Assembly: GCF_009184425.1 (NCBI RefSeq)
Contig: NZ_WELG01000002.1
Location: forward strand, 1,447,375-1,511,374
Source of the DNA: Flagellimonas olearia
GTDB lineage: Bacteria; Bacteroidota; Bacteroidia; Flavobacteriales; Flavobacteriaceae
Length of the DNA: 64,000 bases
Reading direction: 5' to 3'
Shown piece after piece: positions 54,028-61,486 of the stretch. The notes beneath the pieces were generated by a model. The model ran no database searches, was not told the DNA's origin, and was given only the letters and a program-made list of their open reading frames with translations. The position numbers and the translations under genes were made by a program. Position 1 is the stretch's first letter; the number at the start of each line of letters is the position of its first letter.

Positions 54028-56358
54028 ATGGTGTTGAAACATGCAATTTGGTGGGTGCTTCTTGGGGTACAATTCGTACAAGGTCAAGAACAGCTTTCCC
54101 TAAAGGGAAAGGTATTTGATGGAAACAAGGTCCAGGTCGATATTGGGGATGTATTGCTTTTGGTTCCCGAAAGTAAGGAGTTGGTGTTTTATACTACCTT
54201 GGTCCGAGGGGGATTTGTGTTCAAGGAGGTGCCCAAAGGAGAGTACCTATTGAAAATCTCCGCGTTGGGATATGCCACATTTTCCAAAAGGTATGTGCTC
54301 CATGCTTCTTTGGAAGTATCGATTCAACTTGAGGAAGAGACCACTGACTTGGAAAATGTCGAAGTGGTGGCCACCAAGAATCCGATTACCAATACTAATG
54401 GAAATTTTAAGATCGATGTTCAAAACCCTGTTTTTTCCACTATGGCGGATCCGTTGGAGGTATTGATGAAGCTTCCCAATATTCAGGTTTCCCCAGACAG
54501 GGAATCCATTTCGGTCCTTATGAAAGGAACACCCTTGATTTATATGGGCAACCAAAGAATCAGCTTTGGAGAGTTTGCTGCTTTGTCGGTGGACTCCATT
54601 GAAAGTATCGAGCTCATAAACAATCCTTCGCCAAAGTATGAAGCTGAGGGGCGGGCGGTGATTTTGATTCAGCTTAGGAAAAATAATGACAAGGGTACCA
54701 CAGTTACGTTAGGTGAAACGATTTCCTTCAGACAAAACACCAACAACTATATCAGCACCAACGGAAACCATTCAAACGGGAAATGGAACCTTCGGGGAAA
54801 CCTTAATTACAATACCATTGGCCAATGGGAGAGCAATACCTTTGCGTTTGCCATTCCTGCGGAGAATATCCGTTCCGATTATTTGGTCCTCATCCCGGAT
54901 AACAAGCGGATGCAAATGAACAGTGGATTGGGATTCTATTATCCCATCAATACCAACGATTATATTTCTTTGAGTGCCATTTTTCGCCGTCAAACTGATG
55001 ATGCAGGTTTTGAAACCAGCACTTTTCTTCAAAATGGGAGTGAAACGAATGAAATCACGTCTGAAACGGAGAATGACAACCGAAGGGATTATTTTACTGC
55101 CAACTTCAATTTCAACAAAAGACTTAGTGAAAATTTGAACCTTTTTACCGGAATCCAATATTCGTCTTTTGATCAAAAACTGCAAACGGATATTGCAAAC
55201 AACTACAACAAAGAAGGCTTGGTACTGAACCAAACCAGAAACCAGGATTATAAAATTGAATCCTTGGCGGCCCGTTTGGATTTTGAACAGGTCATTTCCG
55301 ATAACGTACAGCTTGACTTTGGTGCAAGTTGGAATGAGGCGATGGCGGATGCGTTCAGTCAGATTACACAATATGAATCACTCAATGAGGACGTTGCCGG
55401 CTACGATTATAAAGAAAGCCTCTATGCGATGTATGCAAACACCACTTCAAGTTTTGGGGAGAAGTTCAAGGTCAACCTAGGAGCCAGGGTGGAGTATAAT
55501 CAAGTTGAGGGCCAGCTTGAAAAGGACCTGAAACCTTTGATTGAACGTGAAAACACCCGGATTTTTCCCAAAGTGGGTTTGAATTTCACCTTAGACAGCA
55601 CCAAAACCCTTTCGTTGAACTACTCCAGAAACATCAATCGACCCAATTTTTCCCAAACCAGTTCGGTGAGGGTGTTCATAAACCCCTTTTTGGAAGCCGG
55701 GAACAATGTGGATTTAATACCTGCGATTACCAATGAAATTTCCACTAACTTTCAGATTGGGAACACATCTATTTTTGGAGGTATCTACACGAATAAGAAC
55801 CCCAGATATTTTATGATCGGGTACCAGGAAAATGATACAGTTGCCCTGCTGGCCGAGAACAATCTGGAAGAAGAATCCGGTTATTATGTTGGATTGACAG
55901 TGCCTTTTTCCCATAAAATTTGGTCTTCCACAAATTCGGTAAGTATGACCTATAACAAGATCAAGGATTCATCTGCCGTGTTCACCAAGGCCAAACCCTA
56001 TCTGTATGTCTACACCAACCAACAGTTGAGGGTAGCGAAAGATACCGTTGTTTCTTTGGGAGGGTATGCTTTGACCCAACGGAAAGAGGGTATCATTGAA
56101 AGAAATGGAATGGTGGTGTTGAACGCCTCTTTGACCACCACTTTATTTAAAAAGCTCCAATGTGCCCTGAGGTTCAATGACATTACCAAGGCCATGAATT
56201 ATGGAGAAAGCTATTCCATCAACGGAGTGGAGGCCCATGGAACCTATTATGTTGACGGGCGCGAAATGGCAGTGGCCCTAAAATATAGCTTTGGCGGAAC
56301 TACATCCAATACATTCAAAAACAAGGATGTGGATGAGAATCTGGATAGAATCAACTAA
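54028..56358 (+). CDS. Outer-membrane beta-barrel protein (TonB-receptor-like, OMP_b-brl_3)
   Basis: A 776-residue protein. MVLKHAIWWVLLGVQFVQG is a signal peptide; the TTG at 54013 would spoil it, so I start at 54028. Next comes a carboxypeptidase-regulatory-like domain (LSLKGKVFDGNKVQVDIGD...), a plug-like region (EVLMKLPNIQVSPDRESISV, LINNPSPKYEAEGRAVI) and a C-terminal barrel (about 400-760) with alternating aromatic strands. There is no TonB box that I can identify. It resembles receptor relatives whose ligands are unknown. A position directly after the LuxR regulator suggests linked control. Confidence 0.82.
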   Translation: MVLKHAIWWVLLGVQFVQGQEQLSLKGKVFDGNKVQVDIGDVLLLVPESKELVFYTTLVRGGFVFKEVPKGEYLLKISALGYATFSKRYVLHASLEVSIQLEEETTDLENVEVVATKNPITNTNGNFKIDVQNPVFSTMADPLEVLMKLPNIQVSPDRESISVLMKGTPLIYMGNQRISFGEFAALSVDSIESIELINNPSPKYEAEGRAVILIQLRKNNDKGTTVTLGETISFRQNTNNYISTNGNHSNGKWNLRGNLNYNTIGQWESNTFAFAIPAENIRSDYLVLIPDNKRMQMNSGLGFYYPINTNDYISLSAIFRRQTDDAGFETSTFLQNGSETNEITSETENDNRRDYFTANFNFNKRLSENLNLFTGIQYSSFDQKLQTDIANNYNKEGLVLNQTRNQDYKIESLAARLDFEQVISDNVQLDFGASWNEAMADAFSQITQYESLNEDVAGYDYKESLYAMYANTTSSFGEKFKVNLGARVEYNQVEGQLEKDLKPLIERENTRIFPKVGLNFTLDSTKTLSLNYSRNINRPNFSQTSSVRVFINPFLEAGNNVDLIPAITNEISTNFQIGNTSIFGGIYTNKNPRYFMIGYQENDTVALLAENNLEEESGYYVGLTVPFSHKIWSSTNSVSMTYNKIKDSSAVFTKAKPYLYVYTNQQLRVAKDTVVSLGGYALTQRKEGIIERNGMVVLNASLTTTLFKKLQCALRFNDITKAMNYGESYSINGVEAHGTYYVDGREMAVALKYSFGGTTSNTFKNKDVDENLDRIN

Positions 56359-56362
56359 GATC

Positions 56363-57811
56363 CTATCCTTTTGCCAATTTTTCCTCTATTTCTGTAGCAA
56401 AGCTGCTGCAGAGTTCCAAGGTTTCCTTCACATCATCCAAGGTGGTTCTGGGATTGATCAAACACATCCGCAATACCACCTGTCCGTGTAGGATGGTGGT
56501 GACCAGCAAAGCCTTTCTGGAGGACACCACTTTTTCAGAAATGTATTGGTTGATGCTGTCCAATTCCTTGTCGGTATAATTTTTGGAAATAGGGTTGTAC
56601 CTAAAATTGATGACCGCCAAAGTGGCCGGGAAAACCACTTCCCAACGTTTGCTCTTGCGTAAAATGCCTTCGGTGGCCTCGGCAAGTTCAATGTTGTAGG
56701 TGATGGCATTGCGGAATTCTTGGAGGCCAAAAGTTTTTAGGGACATGTAAAATTTGAGTGCCCTAAACCTTCGGGTCAACTGGATGCCGTGATCGTAAAA
56801 GTTGATCTCGGAAGTGTTCCCCTCAATGTCCCTCAAGTATTCCGGTTTTTCGGTAAAGGTGTGGCTCAGGTATTTGTGGTTGCGAACCAATAAACAGCCC
56901 ATTTCATAGGGTTGATAGAACCATTTGTGGGGGTCTACGGTAAGCGAATCTGCTTTTTCGATGCCCTTCATCATTGATTTTCCTGTTTTTGATAAAATAG
57001 CTGCCGCGCCGTAAGCACCGTCTATATGGAACCAGATATCTTCTTTTTTGCAGATATTGGCCAGTTCGGAAAGGGGATCCACAGTGCCCGTATTGGTAGT
57101 CCCCGAAGTGGCGATCAGGCAGAAGGGCATCAACCCTTCCAATCGGTCCTTGGCAATACAGTTCTTCAGTTTGTTGACCGAAAATTTAAACTCACTGTCC
57201 GTGGGAATAATACGGATCTGTTCCTTTTTGAATCCCAATACGCGAATGGCCTTGATGTTGGAGGAGTGGGCCTGGTCCGAGAGATAAATGATGGCTTTGG
57301 AAAAATCATCCCCACATTTGATTCTTCGGGCAGTGGTCAGGGCCGTTAGATTGGCCATGGAGCCCCCACTGGTGAAAATACCACCTCCTTTTTTCTTCGG
57401 AAAGCCAAATATCTTCAGCAACCATTGAATGGTAACGATTTCCAACTCCGCTGCAGCCGGTGAGGCTGCCCATCCCCCGGAGAAGATATTATATCCTGTA
57501 GCAAGGGTATCGGCCATGGCGCTGATATAATTGCTGGGACCGGGAACAAAGGAATAGGATTTGGGGTGCGACATGAGCGTGCTCTTCGTCATAACCTTTT
57601 CCAGTACAAAATTGAGCACTTGGGTGGGGTCTGTTCCCATTTCGGGCGCTTCTTCCAAAAAAAGGGAGTCCATTTCTTCCCGGGACCCAAGAGCCACGGG
57701 TAGTTTTTGTTTTTGGGTATCGTGGTGCTCCACTATGGCATCGATAATCTGATAGCCATAGGAGGTCATTTCTTCTTTCGTAAGTTCCAATTGGGAACGA
57801 TTCTTCTTCAT
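56363..57811 (-). CDS. PLP-dependent group II decarboxylase
   Basis: A 482-residue group II (DDC/GAD-like) decarboxylase. FTSGGSMANLTALTTAR binds PLP, WFHIDGAYGAAAILS carries the aspartate, and LTVDPHKWFYQPYEMGCLLV holds the PLP lysine. The natural substrate is unclear: aromatic amino acid, glutamate, cysteine sulfinate and diaminobutyrate decarboxylases all look like this at motif level. I take MKKNRSQLELTKEEM (57811) as start; an ATG at 57901 would add 30 residues of low-complexity basic sequence. The 5' region abuts the redox locus but is divergently oriented. Confidence 0.85.
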   Translation of the reverse strand: MKKNRSQLELTKEEMTSYGYQIIDAIVEHHDTQKQKLPVALGSREEMDSLFLEEAPEMGTDPTQVLNFVLEKVMTKSTLMSHPKSYSFVPGPSNYISAMADTLATGYNIFSGGWAASPAAAELEIVTIQWLLKIFGFPKKKGGGIFTSGGSMANLTALTTARRIKCGDDFSKAIIYLSDQAHSSNIKAIRVLGFKKEQIRIIPTDSEFKFSVNKLKNCIAKDRLEGLMPFCLIATSGTTNTGTVDPLSELANICKKEDIWFHIDGAYGAAAILSKTGKSMMKGIEKADSLTVDPHKWFYQPYEMGCLLVRNHKYLSHTFTEKPEYLRDIEGNTSEINFYDHGIQLTRRFRALKFYMSLKTFGLQEFRNAITYNIELAEATEGILRKSKRWEVVFPATLAVINFRYNPISKNYTDKELDSINQYISEKVVSSRKALLVTTILHGQVVLRMCLINPRTTLDDVKETLELCSSFATEIEEKLAKG

Positions 57812-57946
57812 GAGGTTGCTTTTGTTTCCAACCGCAAAAGTACCATATTTTGATTGGGAAGCTAATTTCAAGGAGCGTGGTTTGCGTGTAAGGCCATCCA
57901 TTAGTATTGGGATAAAAACAAAAAAGTGTGGTAAAAAATTATTTAA

Positions 57947-57959
57947 TAAGGAATCCTAA
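57947..57959. promoter_or_regulatory. Operator-like palindrome, site 1 (thioredoxin-like gene promoter)
   Basis: TAAGGA-A-TCCTAA, a 13-bp imperfect palindrome of form TTAGGA-N-TCCTAA. It ends 1 bp before a -7 box (TATATTTG, 57961-57968), where a bound repressor would block the promoter. Confidence 0.6.
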
Positions 57960-58003
57960 TTATATTTGTATTGCAATAATGCGTTAACCTAAATAAAAGT
58001 ACA

Positions 58004-58237
58004 ATGCAAAAACCAATTTTTTATCATGCAGGCTGTCCAGTTTGTGTTGGGGCAGAAAGTGAACTTATTGATTTAGTGGGAATTGAAAACCTTGAAATTG
58101 TCCATTTGGGCGAAAAGAAGGAGCAAATATCCGCTGCGGAGGATTTTGGTGTGAAGTCAGTTCCTGCCTTGGTAACTTCCAACGGTCATGTGCTTCATAT
58201 CAACTATGGAGCTTCTTTGGAAGATGTAAAAGCATAA
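58004..58237 (+). CDS. Small thioredoxin/glutaredoxin-like protein with CPVC
   Basis: A 77-residue thioredoxin-fold protein. FYHAGCPVCVGAESELIDL contains the redox pair Cys11 and Cys14, and KSVPALVTSNG holds the cis-proline loop. It matches the truncated thioredoxin family often found beside redox regulators. It likely exchanges thiols in the cytoplasm; there is no signal peptide. It has its own -7 box (TATATTTG, 57961-57968) with an operator palindrome beside it, and precedes the MarR and globin genes. Confidence 0.8.
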   Translation: MQKPIFYHAGCPVCVGAESELIDLVGIENLEIVHLGEKKEQISAAEDFGVKSVPALVTSNGHVLHINYGASLEDVKA

Positions 58238-58252
58238 CCGAATTTTATGTAG

Positions 58253-58265
58253 TTAGGAATCCTTA
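58253..58265. promoter_or_regulatory. Operator-like palindrome, site 2 (upstream marR promoter)
   Basis: TTAGGA-A-TCCTTA, 4 bp before a -7 box TATTTTTG (58270-58277). Same motif as sites 1 and 3. Confidence 0.6.
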
Positions 58266-58310
58266 TTTTTATTTTTGATGAGATTTAATTAAAACCCATA
58301 CTACATTTAA

Positions 58311-58323
58311 TTAGGAATGCTAA
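58311..58323. promoter_or_regulatory. Operator-like palindrome, site 3 (overlaps a second marR -7 box)
   Basis: TTAGGA-A-TGCTAA; its right end overlaps a -7 box TAACTTTG (58321-58328), 33 bp before the MarR ATG. This would allow autorepression. Confidence 0.6.
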
Positions 58324-58361
58324 CTTTGCCTGTCGGTTGTTTTCGGCAGGCATGGTTTCTT

Positions 58362-58973
58362 ATGAAAAAAAGTGTTTTTGATCCCGAGTATCAGCAACAA
58401 GACCTCTCCAGCAAAATTATTGTTGGTTTGGAACGGGTTTCCCAAGCTTTTAAGGTATTGCTCTGGGAAAAGGCGAAGCAATTGGGGTTGAGTCCCATTC
58501 AGATCCAAATCCTAATTTTTGTCGCGTATCATAAATCGGCCTATACTAATGTTAGTTTTTTGGCCAAGGAATTCAACGTGACCAAACCTACCATAAGCGA
58601 TGCCATTAAGGTTCTGGAGAAAAAAGGGTTGATCATAAAGGATACTTCTTCTTCGGATAGCCGTAGTTATTCCATTTTCTTGTCGGACCAGGGAAAAAAT
58701 GTGGTTGCGGGAACCGAGGATTTTGCCCAGCCATTGGCTTCGCAATTGAAGCATGTGGCCGCTGGAGAGAAGGAAGCCTTGTTCAAAACCTTGGGCAATC
58801 TCATTTATCAATTGAATCAACAGGGTATTCTAACGGTCCAACGTACTTGTTTTGCCTGTACATTTTATACCAAAGATGGTACAGGTCATTACTGTCGCTT
58901 ATTGGAGCGAAAGTTGCGTCACACGGACATTCGGTTGGATTGCAATGAATTTGAGGGAAAACCAGAATCTTGA
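58362..58973 (+). CDS. MarR-family regulator with C-terminal four-cysteine motif
   Basis: A 203-residue protein. Residues ~20-155 are a MarR winged helix (LGLSPIQIQILIFVAYHKS, VTKPTISDAIKVLEKKGLI, DSSSDSRSYSIFLSDQGK). The tail, absent from ordinary MarR proteins, has Cys163-x2-Cys166-x11-Cys178-x15-Cys194 in RTCFACTFY, GHYCRLL and DIRLDCNEF. This spacing suits a zinc or Fe-S site and would make the protein a redox, O2 or NO sensor; that is inference. The start is MKKSVFDPEY. The globin gene begins 2 bp after its stop. Three operator-like palindromes lie at its own and the thioredoxin gene's promoters. Confidence 0.82.
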   Translation: MKKSVFDPEYQQQDLSSKIIVGLERVSQAFKVLLWEKAKQLGLSPIQIQILIFVAYHKSAYTNVSFLAKEFNVTKPTISDAIKVLEKKGLIIKDTSSSDSRSYSIFLSDQGKNVVAGTEDFAQPLASQLKHVAAGEKEALFKTLGNLIYQLNQQGILTVQRTCFACTFYTKDGTGHYCRLLERKLRHTDIRLDCNEFEGKPES

Positions 58974-58975
58974 CC

Positions 58976-59392
58976 ATGGAAAGAAAGGATATTGAGAATA
59001 GGGAGGATGTTTCAACATTGGTGCACCGTTTCTATGAGAAGGTTCGCGCCGACACCGAGATAGGCCATTTTTTCAATACGACCATTACGGACTGGCCCGA
59101 ACATATGGAGAAGCTGACCGATTTTTGGGAGACCAATCTATTCTTCGTTCAAAAATACAGGGGAAATCCATTGCTGGTGCATGCCGAGTTGGACAAGGAT
59201 AAAGGATATACCATTACGGATTATCACTTTGGGATATGGCTACGCCATTGGATCGCTACTTTGGATACGTATTTTATTGGGCCGAATACGGAGAAGGCCA
59301 AGCAGCGGGCCAGAAACATCAGTGTTCGTATGTTCATCACCATTTTTGAACAACGAAAAAGGGACGGGGTCCTAGATCAATCCAACGATTAG
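58976..59392 (+). CDS. Group III truncated hemoglobin
   Basis: A 138-residue globin. LVHRFYEKVRADTEIGHFF opens the shortened fold, DFWETNLFFVQKYRGNP covers the CD/E region, and ITDYHFGIWLRHWIATLD carries the proximal histidine of helix F (YHFGIW). Group III globins bind O2 and NO; roles in NO detoxification or reductive chemistry have been proposed. It is translated right behind the MarR gene, so both belong to one response. The ATG at 58976 is preferred over a TTG at 58970. It overlaps the convergent gldA by 4 bp. Confidence 0.88.
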   Translation: MERKDIENREDVSTLVHRFYEKVRADTEIGHFFNTTITDWPEHMEKLTDFWETNLFFVQKYRGNPLLVHAELDKDKGYTITDYHFGIWLRHWIATLDTYFIGPNTEKAKQRARNISVRMFITIFEQRKRDGVLDQSND

Positions 59393-60282
59393 CGGGTCAA
59401 TTCCGTGAACAGACTTTCCAGATTTTTGTTCTTTCGGCTAAGCTGCAACGTTTTGAGCTGATTGTCGTGGGCAAAATCGAATACCGCAGGGCGCATATCG
59501 GTTGAAGTGCCAAAGCTGATTTCATAGACAAAGCCTCCCACATTACGTACTTTGGAAACGTGGGGCAGGCGATTGAGCAGTTGTTCCTCCACACGAAAAT
59601 CGAACTCTACCTCAATGATCTGTTCTTCAGCTTCGCGAAGTTCCTCCAATTTCTTATCCGCAACAAGTTCCCCTTTGTTGATAATGATGACGCGATCACA
59701 GACCGCTTCCACCTCTTTCATGATATGGGTGGATAGGAGAATGGTCTTTTCCTTTCCAATGTCCCGGATCAGTTTTCGAATCTCTATCAATTGATTGGGG
59801 TCCAAACCGGTGGTAGGTTCGTCCAAGATCAAAACCTCTGGGTTGTGCAATAATGCAGCGGCCAATCCCACACGTTGGCGGTACCCTTTGGAAAGCTGAC
59901 CAATTTTCTTGTGGGCCTCAGGGGTCAATCCTGTTTGTTCAATAACTTCCTGTATCGTATTCTTGGATACTTGGTATACATCGGCATTAAAAGATAGGTA
60001 CTCCTTTACATACATTTCCAGATAGAGTGGGTTGTGCTCTGGAAGGTATCCTATGCTTTTTTGCACATCGGTTTCCGATTTCAGTACATCAAAACCGTTT
60101 ACTTCGGCGTCTCCGCTGTCCGGTTTATAATAGGTGGTCAAGATGCGCATCATAGTGGATTTTCCCGCACCGTTTGGTCCCAAGAACCCTACAATCTCAC
60201 CTTTTTTAATGGAGAAGGACACATTGTTCAAGGCTTTTTGTGGGCCAAAGCTTTTGGAAATGTTCTGAACAGTGATGGACAT
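59389..60282 (-). CDS. gldA: ABC transporter ATP-binding protein, GldA-like
   Basis: A 297-residue ABC ATPase. Walker A is FLGPNGAGKSTMMRIL, the signature is LSKGYRQRVGLAAAL, Walker B is VLILDEPTTGLDPNQL, and STHIMKEVEAVC holds the switch histidine. The C-terminal ~75 residues (EVEFDFRVEEQLLNRL onward) match the GldA type. GldA works with the GldF and GldG membrane subunits in gliding motility and T9SS-linked surface traffic. GldF/G are not adjacent here, so the assignment rests on sequence character. Confidence 0.8.
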   Translation of the reverse strand: MSITVQNISKSFGPQKALNNVSFSIKKGEIVGFLGPNGAGKSTMMRILTTYYKPDSGDAEVNGFDVLKSETDVQKSIGYLPEHNPLYLEMYVKEYLSFNADVYQVSKNTIQEVIEQTGLTPEAHKKIGQLSKGYRQRVGLAAALLHNPEVLILDEPTTGLDPNQLIEIRKLIRDIGKEKTILLSTHIMKEVEAVCDRVIIINKGELVADKKLEELREAEEQIIEVEFDFRVEEQLLNRLPHVSKVRNVGGFVYEISFGTSTDMRPAVFDFAHDNQLKTLQLSRKNKNLESLFTELTR

Positions 60283-60397
60283 GCTACGCTATTTAAGCCT
60301 CAAAAATACATTTTTAGACGTTTCCATAAGAGGTAGTCCACTTTTTTTGAAGCCAGTTTTGTGCAAACCATCCAAACCGAAAAAAATAGAATTTGTC

Positions 60398-60412
60398 AAA
60401 AAATGAAGCTTT
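60398..60412. repeat. Direct repeat copy 1 upstream of the Phe leader
   Basis: AAAAAATGAAGCTTT, repeated exactly at 60460-60474, with a period of 62 bp. The surrounding 60290-60480 sequence is very A-rich and holds no gene. Confidence 0.5.
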
Positions 60413-60459
60413 TTTTAAATCGAAATGCAACAAAAAATCATATTTCAAAAAAAATCGAA

Positions 60460-60474
60460 AAAAAATGAAGCTTT
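60460..60474. repeat. Direct repeat copy 2 upstream of the Phe leader
   Basis: Second exact copy of AAAAAATGAAGCTTT. It lies just upstream of a candidate promoter (TATATTAG at 60499-60506, one mismatch to TAnnTTTG), so the pair could be an upstream activator or repressor site. Confidence 0.45.
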
Positions 60475-60523
60475 GCTGTTGGTTTTGGTTTGAATGCCTA
60501 TATTAGCCCCATATTTATCACAA

Positions 60524-60595
60524 ATGACAACAACGTATTTCTGGAACCGTTTTTATTTTTACTTCTTTTTTCAGGGAGGAACGGGACTATTGTAG
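60524..60595 (+). CDS. Aromatic-rich leader peptide of the pheA operon
   Basis: A 23-codon ORF starting ATG ACA ACA ACG and ending TTG TAG. The peptide begins MTTTYFWNRF and continues YFYFFFQGG; it has six Phe, three Tyr and one Trp, with seven aromatic codons clustered between 60551 and 60571. It directly precedes an attenuator and the Phe/Tyr biosynthesis operon. This is the layout of classical amino-acid leader peptides: ribosome stalling at Phe/Tyr codons reports on charged tRNA supply. No other coding role is likely. Confidence 0.88.
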   Translation: MTTTYFWNRFYFYFFFQGGTGLL

Positions 60596-60652
60596 ATACG
60601 CTTAAAGTATATTAACATGATAAAGTCCCGATAAAATCGGGGCTTTTTTTTT
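60582..60652 (+). promoter_or_regulatory. Transcription attenuator of the pheA operon (antiterminator and terminator)
   Basis: The terminator is AGTCCCGAT (60624-60632), loop AAA, ATCGGGGCT (60636-60644), then nine Ts; its 9-bp stem ends 4 bp before the pheA ATG. The competing antiterminator is CGGGACT (60582-60588), exactly complementary to AGTCCCG (60624-60630). A ribosome finishing the leader at the 60593 stop would cover 60582-60588 and let the terminator form. One stalled at the Phe/Tyr run would leave it free. Confidence 0.88.
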
Positions 60653-60655
60653 GCC

Positions 60656-61486
60656 ATGGGTTTAAAAGTAGCCATTCAGGGAATTAAGGGATCCAACCAT
60701 CATCAGGTGGCCAAGGATTTTTTTGGGGACGACATTGAATTGTTGGAGTGTCTTTCCTTTGATGCCGTAATAGATCATTTAAAGGATGGTACGGCGGACA
60801 AAGGGGTTATGGCCATAGAGAACTCCATAGCGGGGTCTATCATACCAAATTATAATTTGGTGTACCACAATAATATGCACATTATTGGAGAACACTATCT
60901 GAGCATACACCATAATCTTATGGTGCTCAAAGGTGGTTCCATGGAAGATATCAAGGAAGTACACTCGCATCCGATGGCTTTGTTGCAGTGCAAGGAGTTT
61001 TTTAAGGAGTACCCCCAAATAAAACTGGTGGAAAGTGTGGATACCGCGGAAACCGCAAAACGGATCAAGGAAGGACAATTGTCCCATATTGCTGCCATTG
61101 CGCCAAAAATGGCGGCAGACCTTTATGATCTGGACATTATTGCTTCTGAAATCCAGACGATAAAAAATAACGCTACCCGTTTTATCATCCTGAAAAAGAA
61201 AAACAAAGTGTTGCCCAAGGAGGAAATCAACAAAGCTTCGCTGCGGTTCATAACCGATCACAAGCGAGGCAGTTTGGCCACAGTGTTGAATGTCATGAGC
61301 GATTGCAACTTAAACCTTACCAAGATTCAATCCCTACCCGTGATAGAGACCCCATGGAAGTACGCTTTTTTTGTGGATGTCACTTTTGAGAAGTATGGGC
61401 ACTTTGCCAAGGCAAAGTCGTTGTTGGATATCATGTCCGAGGACTTTAGGGTCTTGGGCGAATATAAAAATGCATTGTTGGTATGA
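60656..61486 (+). CDS. pheA: Prephenate dehydratase
   Basis: A 276-residue monofunctional prephenate dehydratase making phenylpyruvate. The catalytic domain (1-180) shows AIENSIAGSIIPNYNLVY, and NNATRFIIL near its end. An ACT domain follows (about 195-276; RGSLATVLNVMSDCNLNLTKIQSLPV) for Phe feedback inhibition. There is no chorismate mutase domain; that activity is probably on the DAHP synthase fusion downstream. The ATG lies right after the attenuator U-tract, and the stop overlaps the aminotransferase ATG. Confidence 0.95.
   Translation: MGLKVAIQGIKGSNHHQVAKDFFGDDIELLECLSFDAVIDHLKDGTADKGVMAIENSIAGSIIPNYNLVYHNNMHIIGEHYLSIHHNLMVLKGGSMEDIKEVHSHPMALLQCKEFFKEYPQIKLVESVDTAETAKRIKEGQLSHIAAIAPKMAADLYDLDIIASEIQTIKNNATRFIILKKKNKVLPKEEINKASLRFITDHKRGSLATVLNVMSDCNLNLTKIQSLPVIETPWKYAFFVDVTFEKYGHFAKAKSLLDIMSEDFRVLGEYKNALLV

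Noticed and set aside
58317..58361. N-terminal extension of the MarR frame (alternative start upstream)
   Set aside because: It would overlap an operator palindrome and a -7 box and encodes an unconserved hydrophobic stretch.
60601..60655. The hairpin before pheA as a terminator for an upstream transcript
   Set aside because: The upstream gene gldA points the other way and its promoter side faces here; the leader ORF and antiterminator show it is an attenuator.
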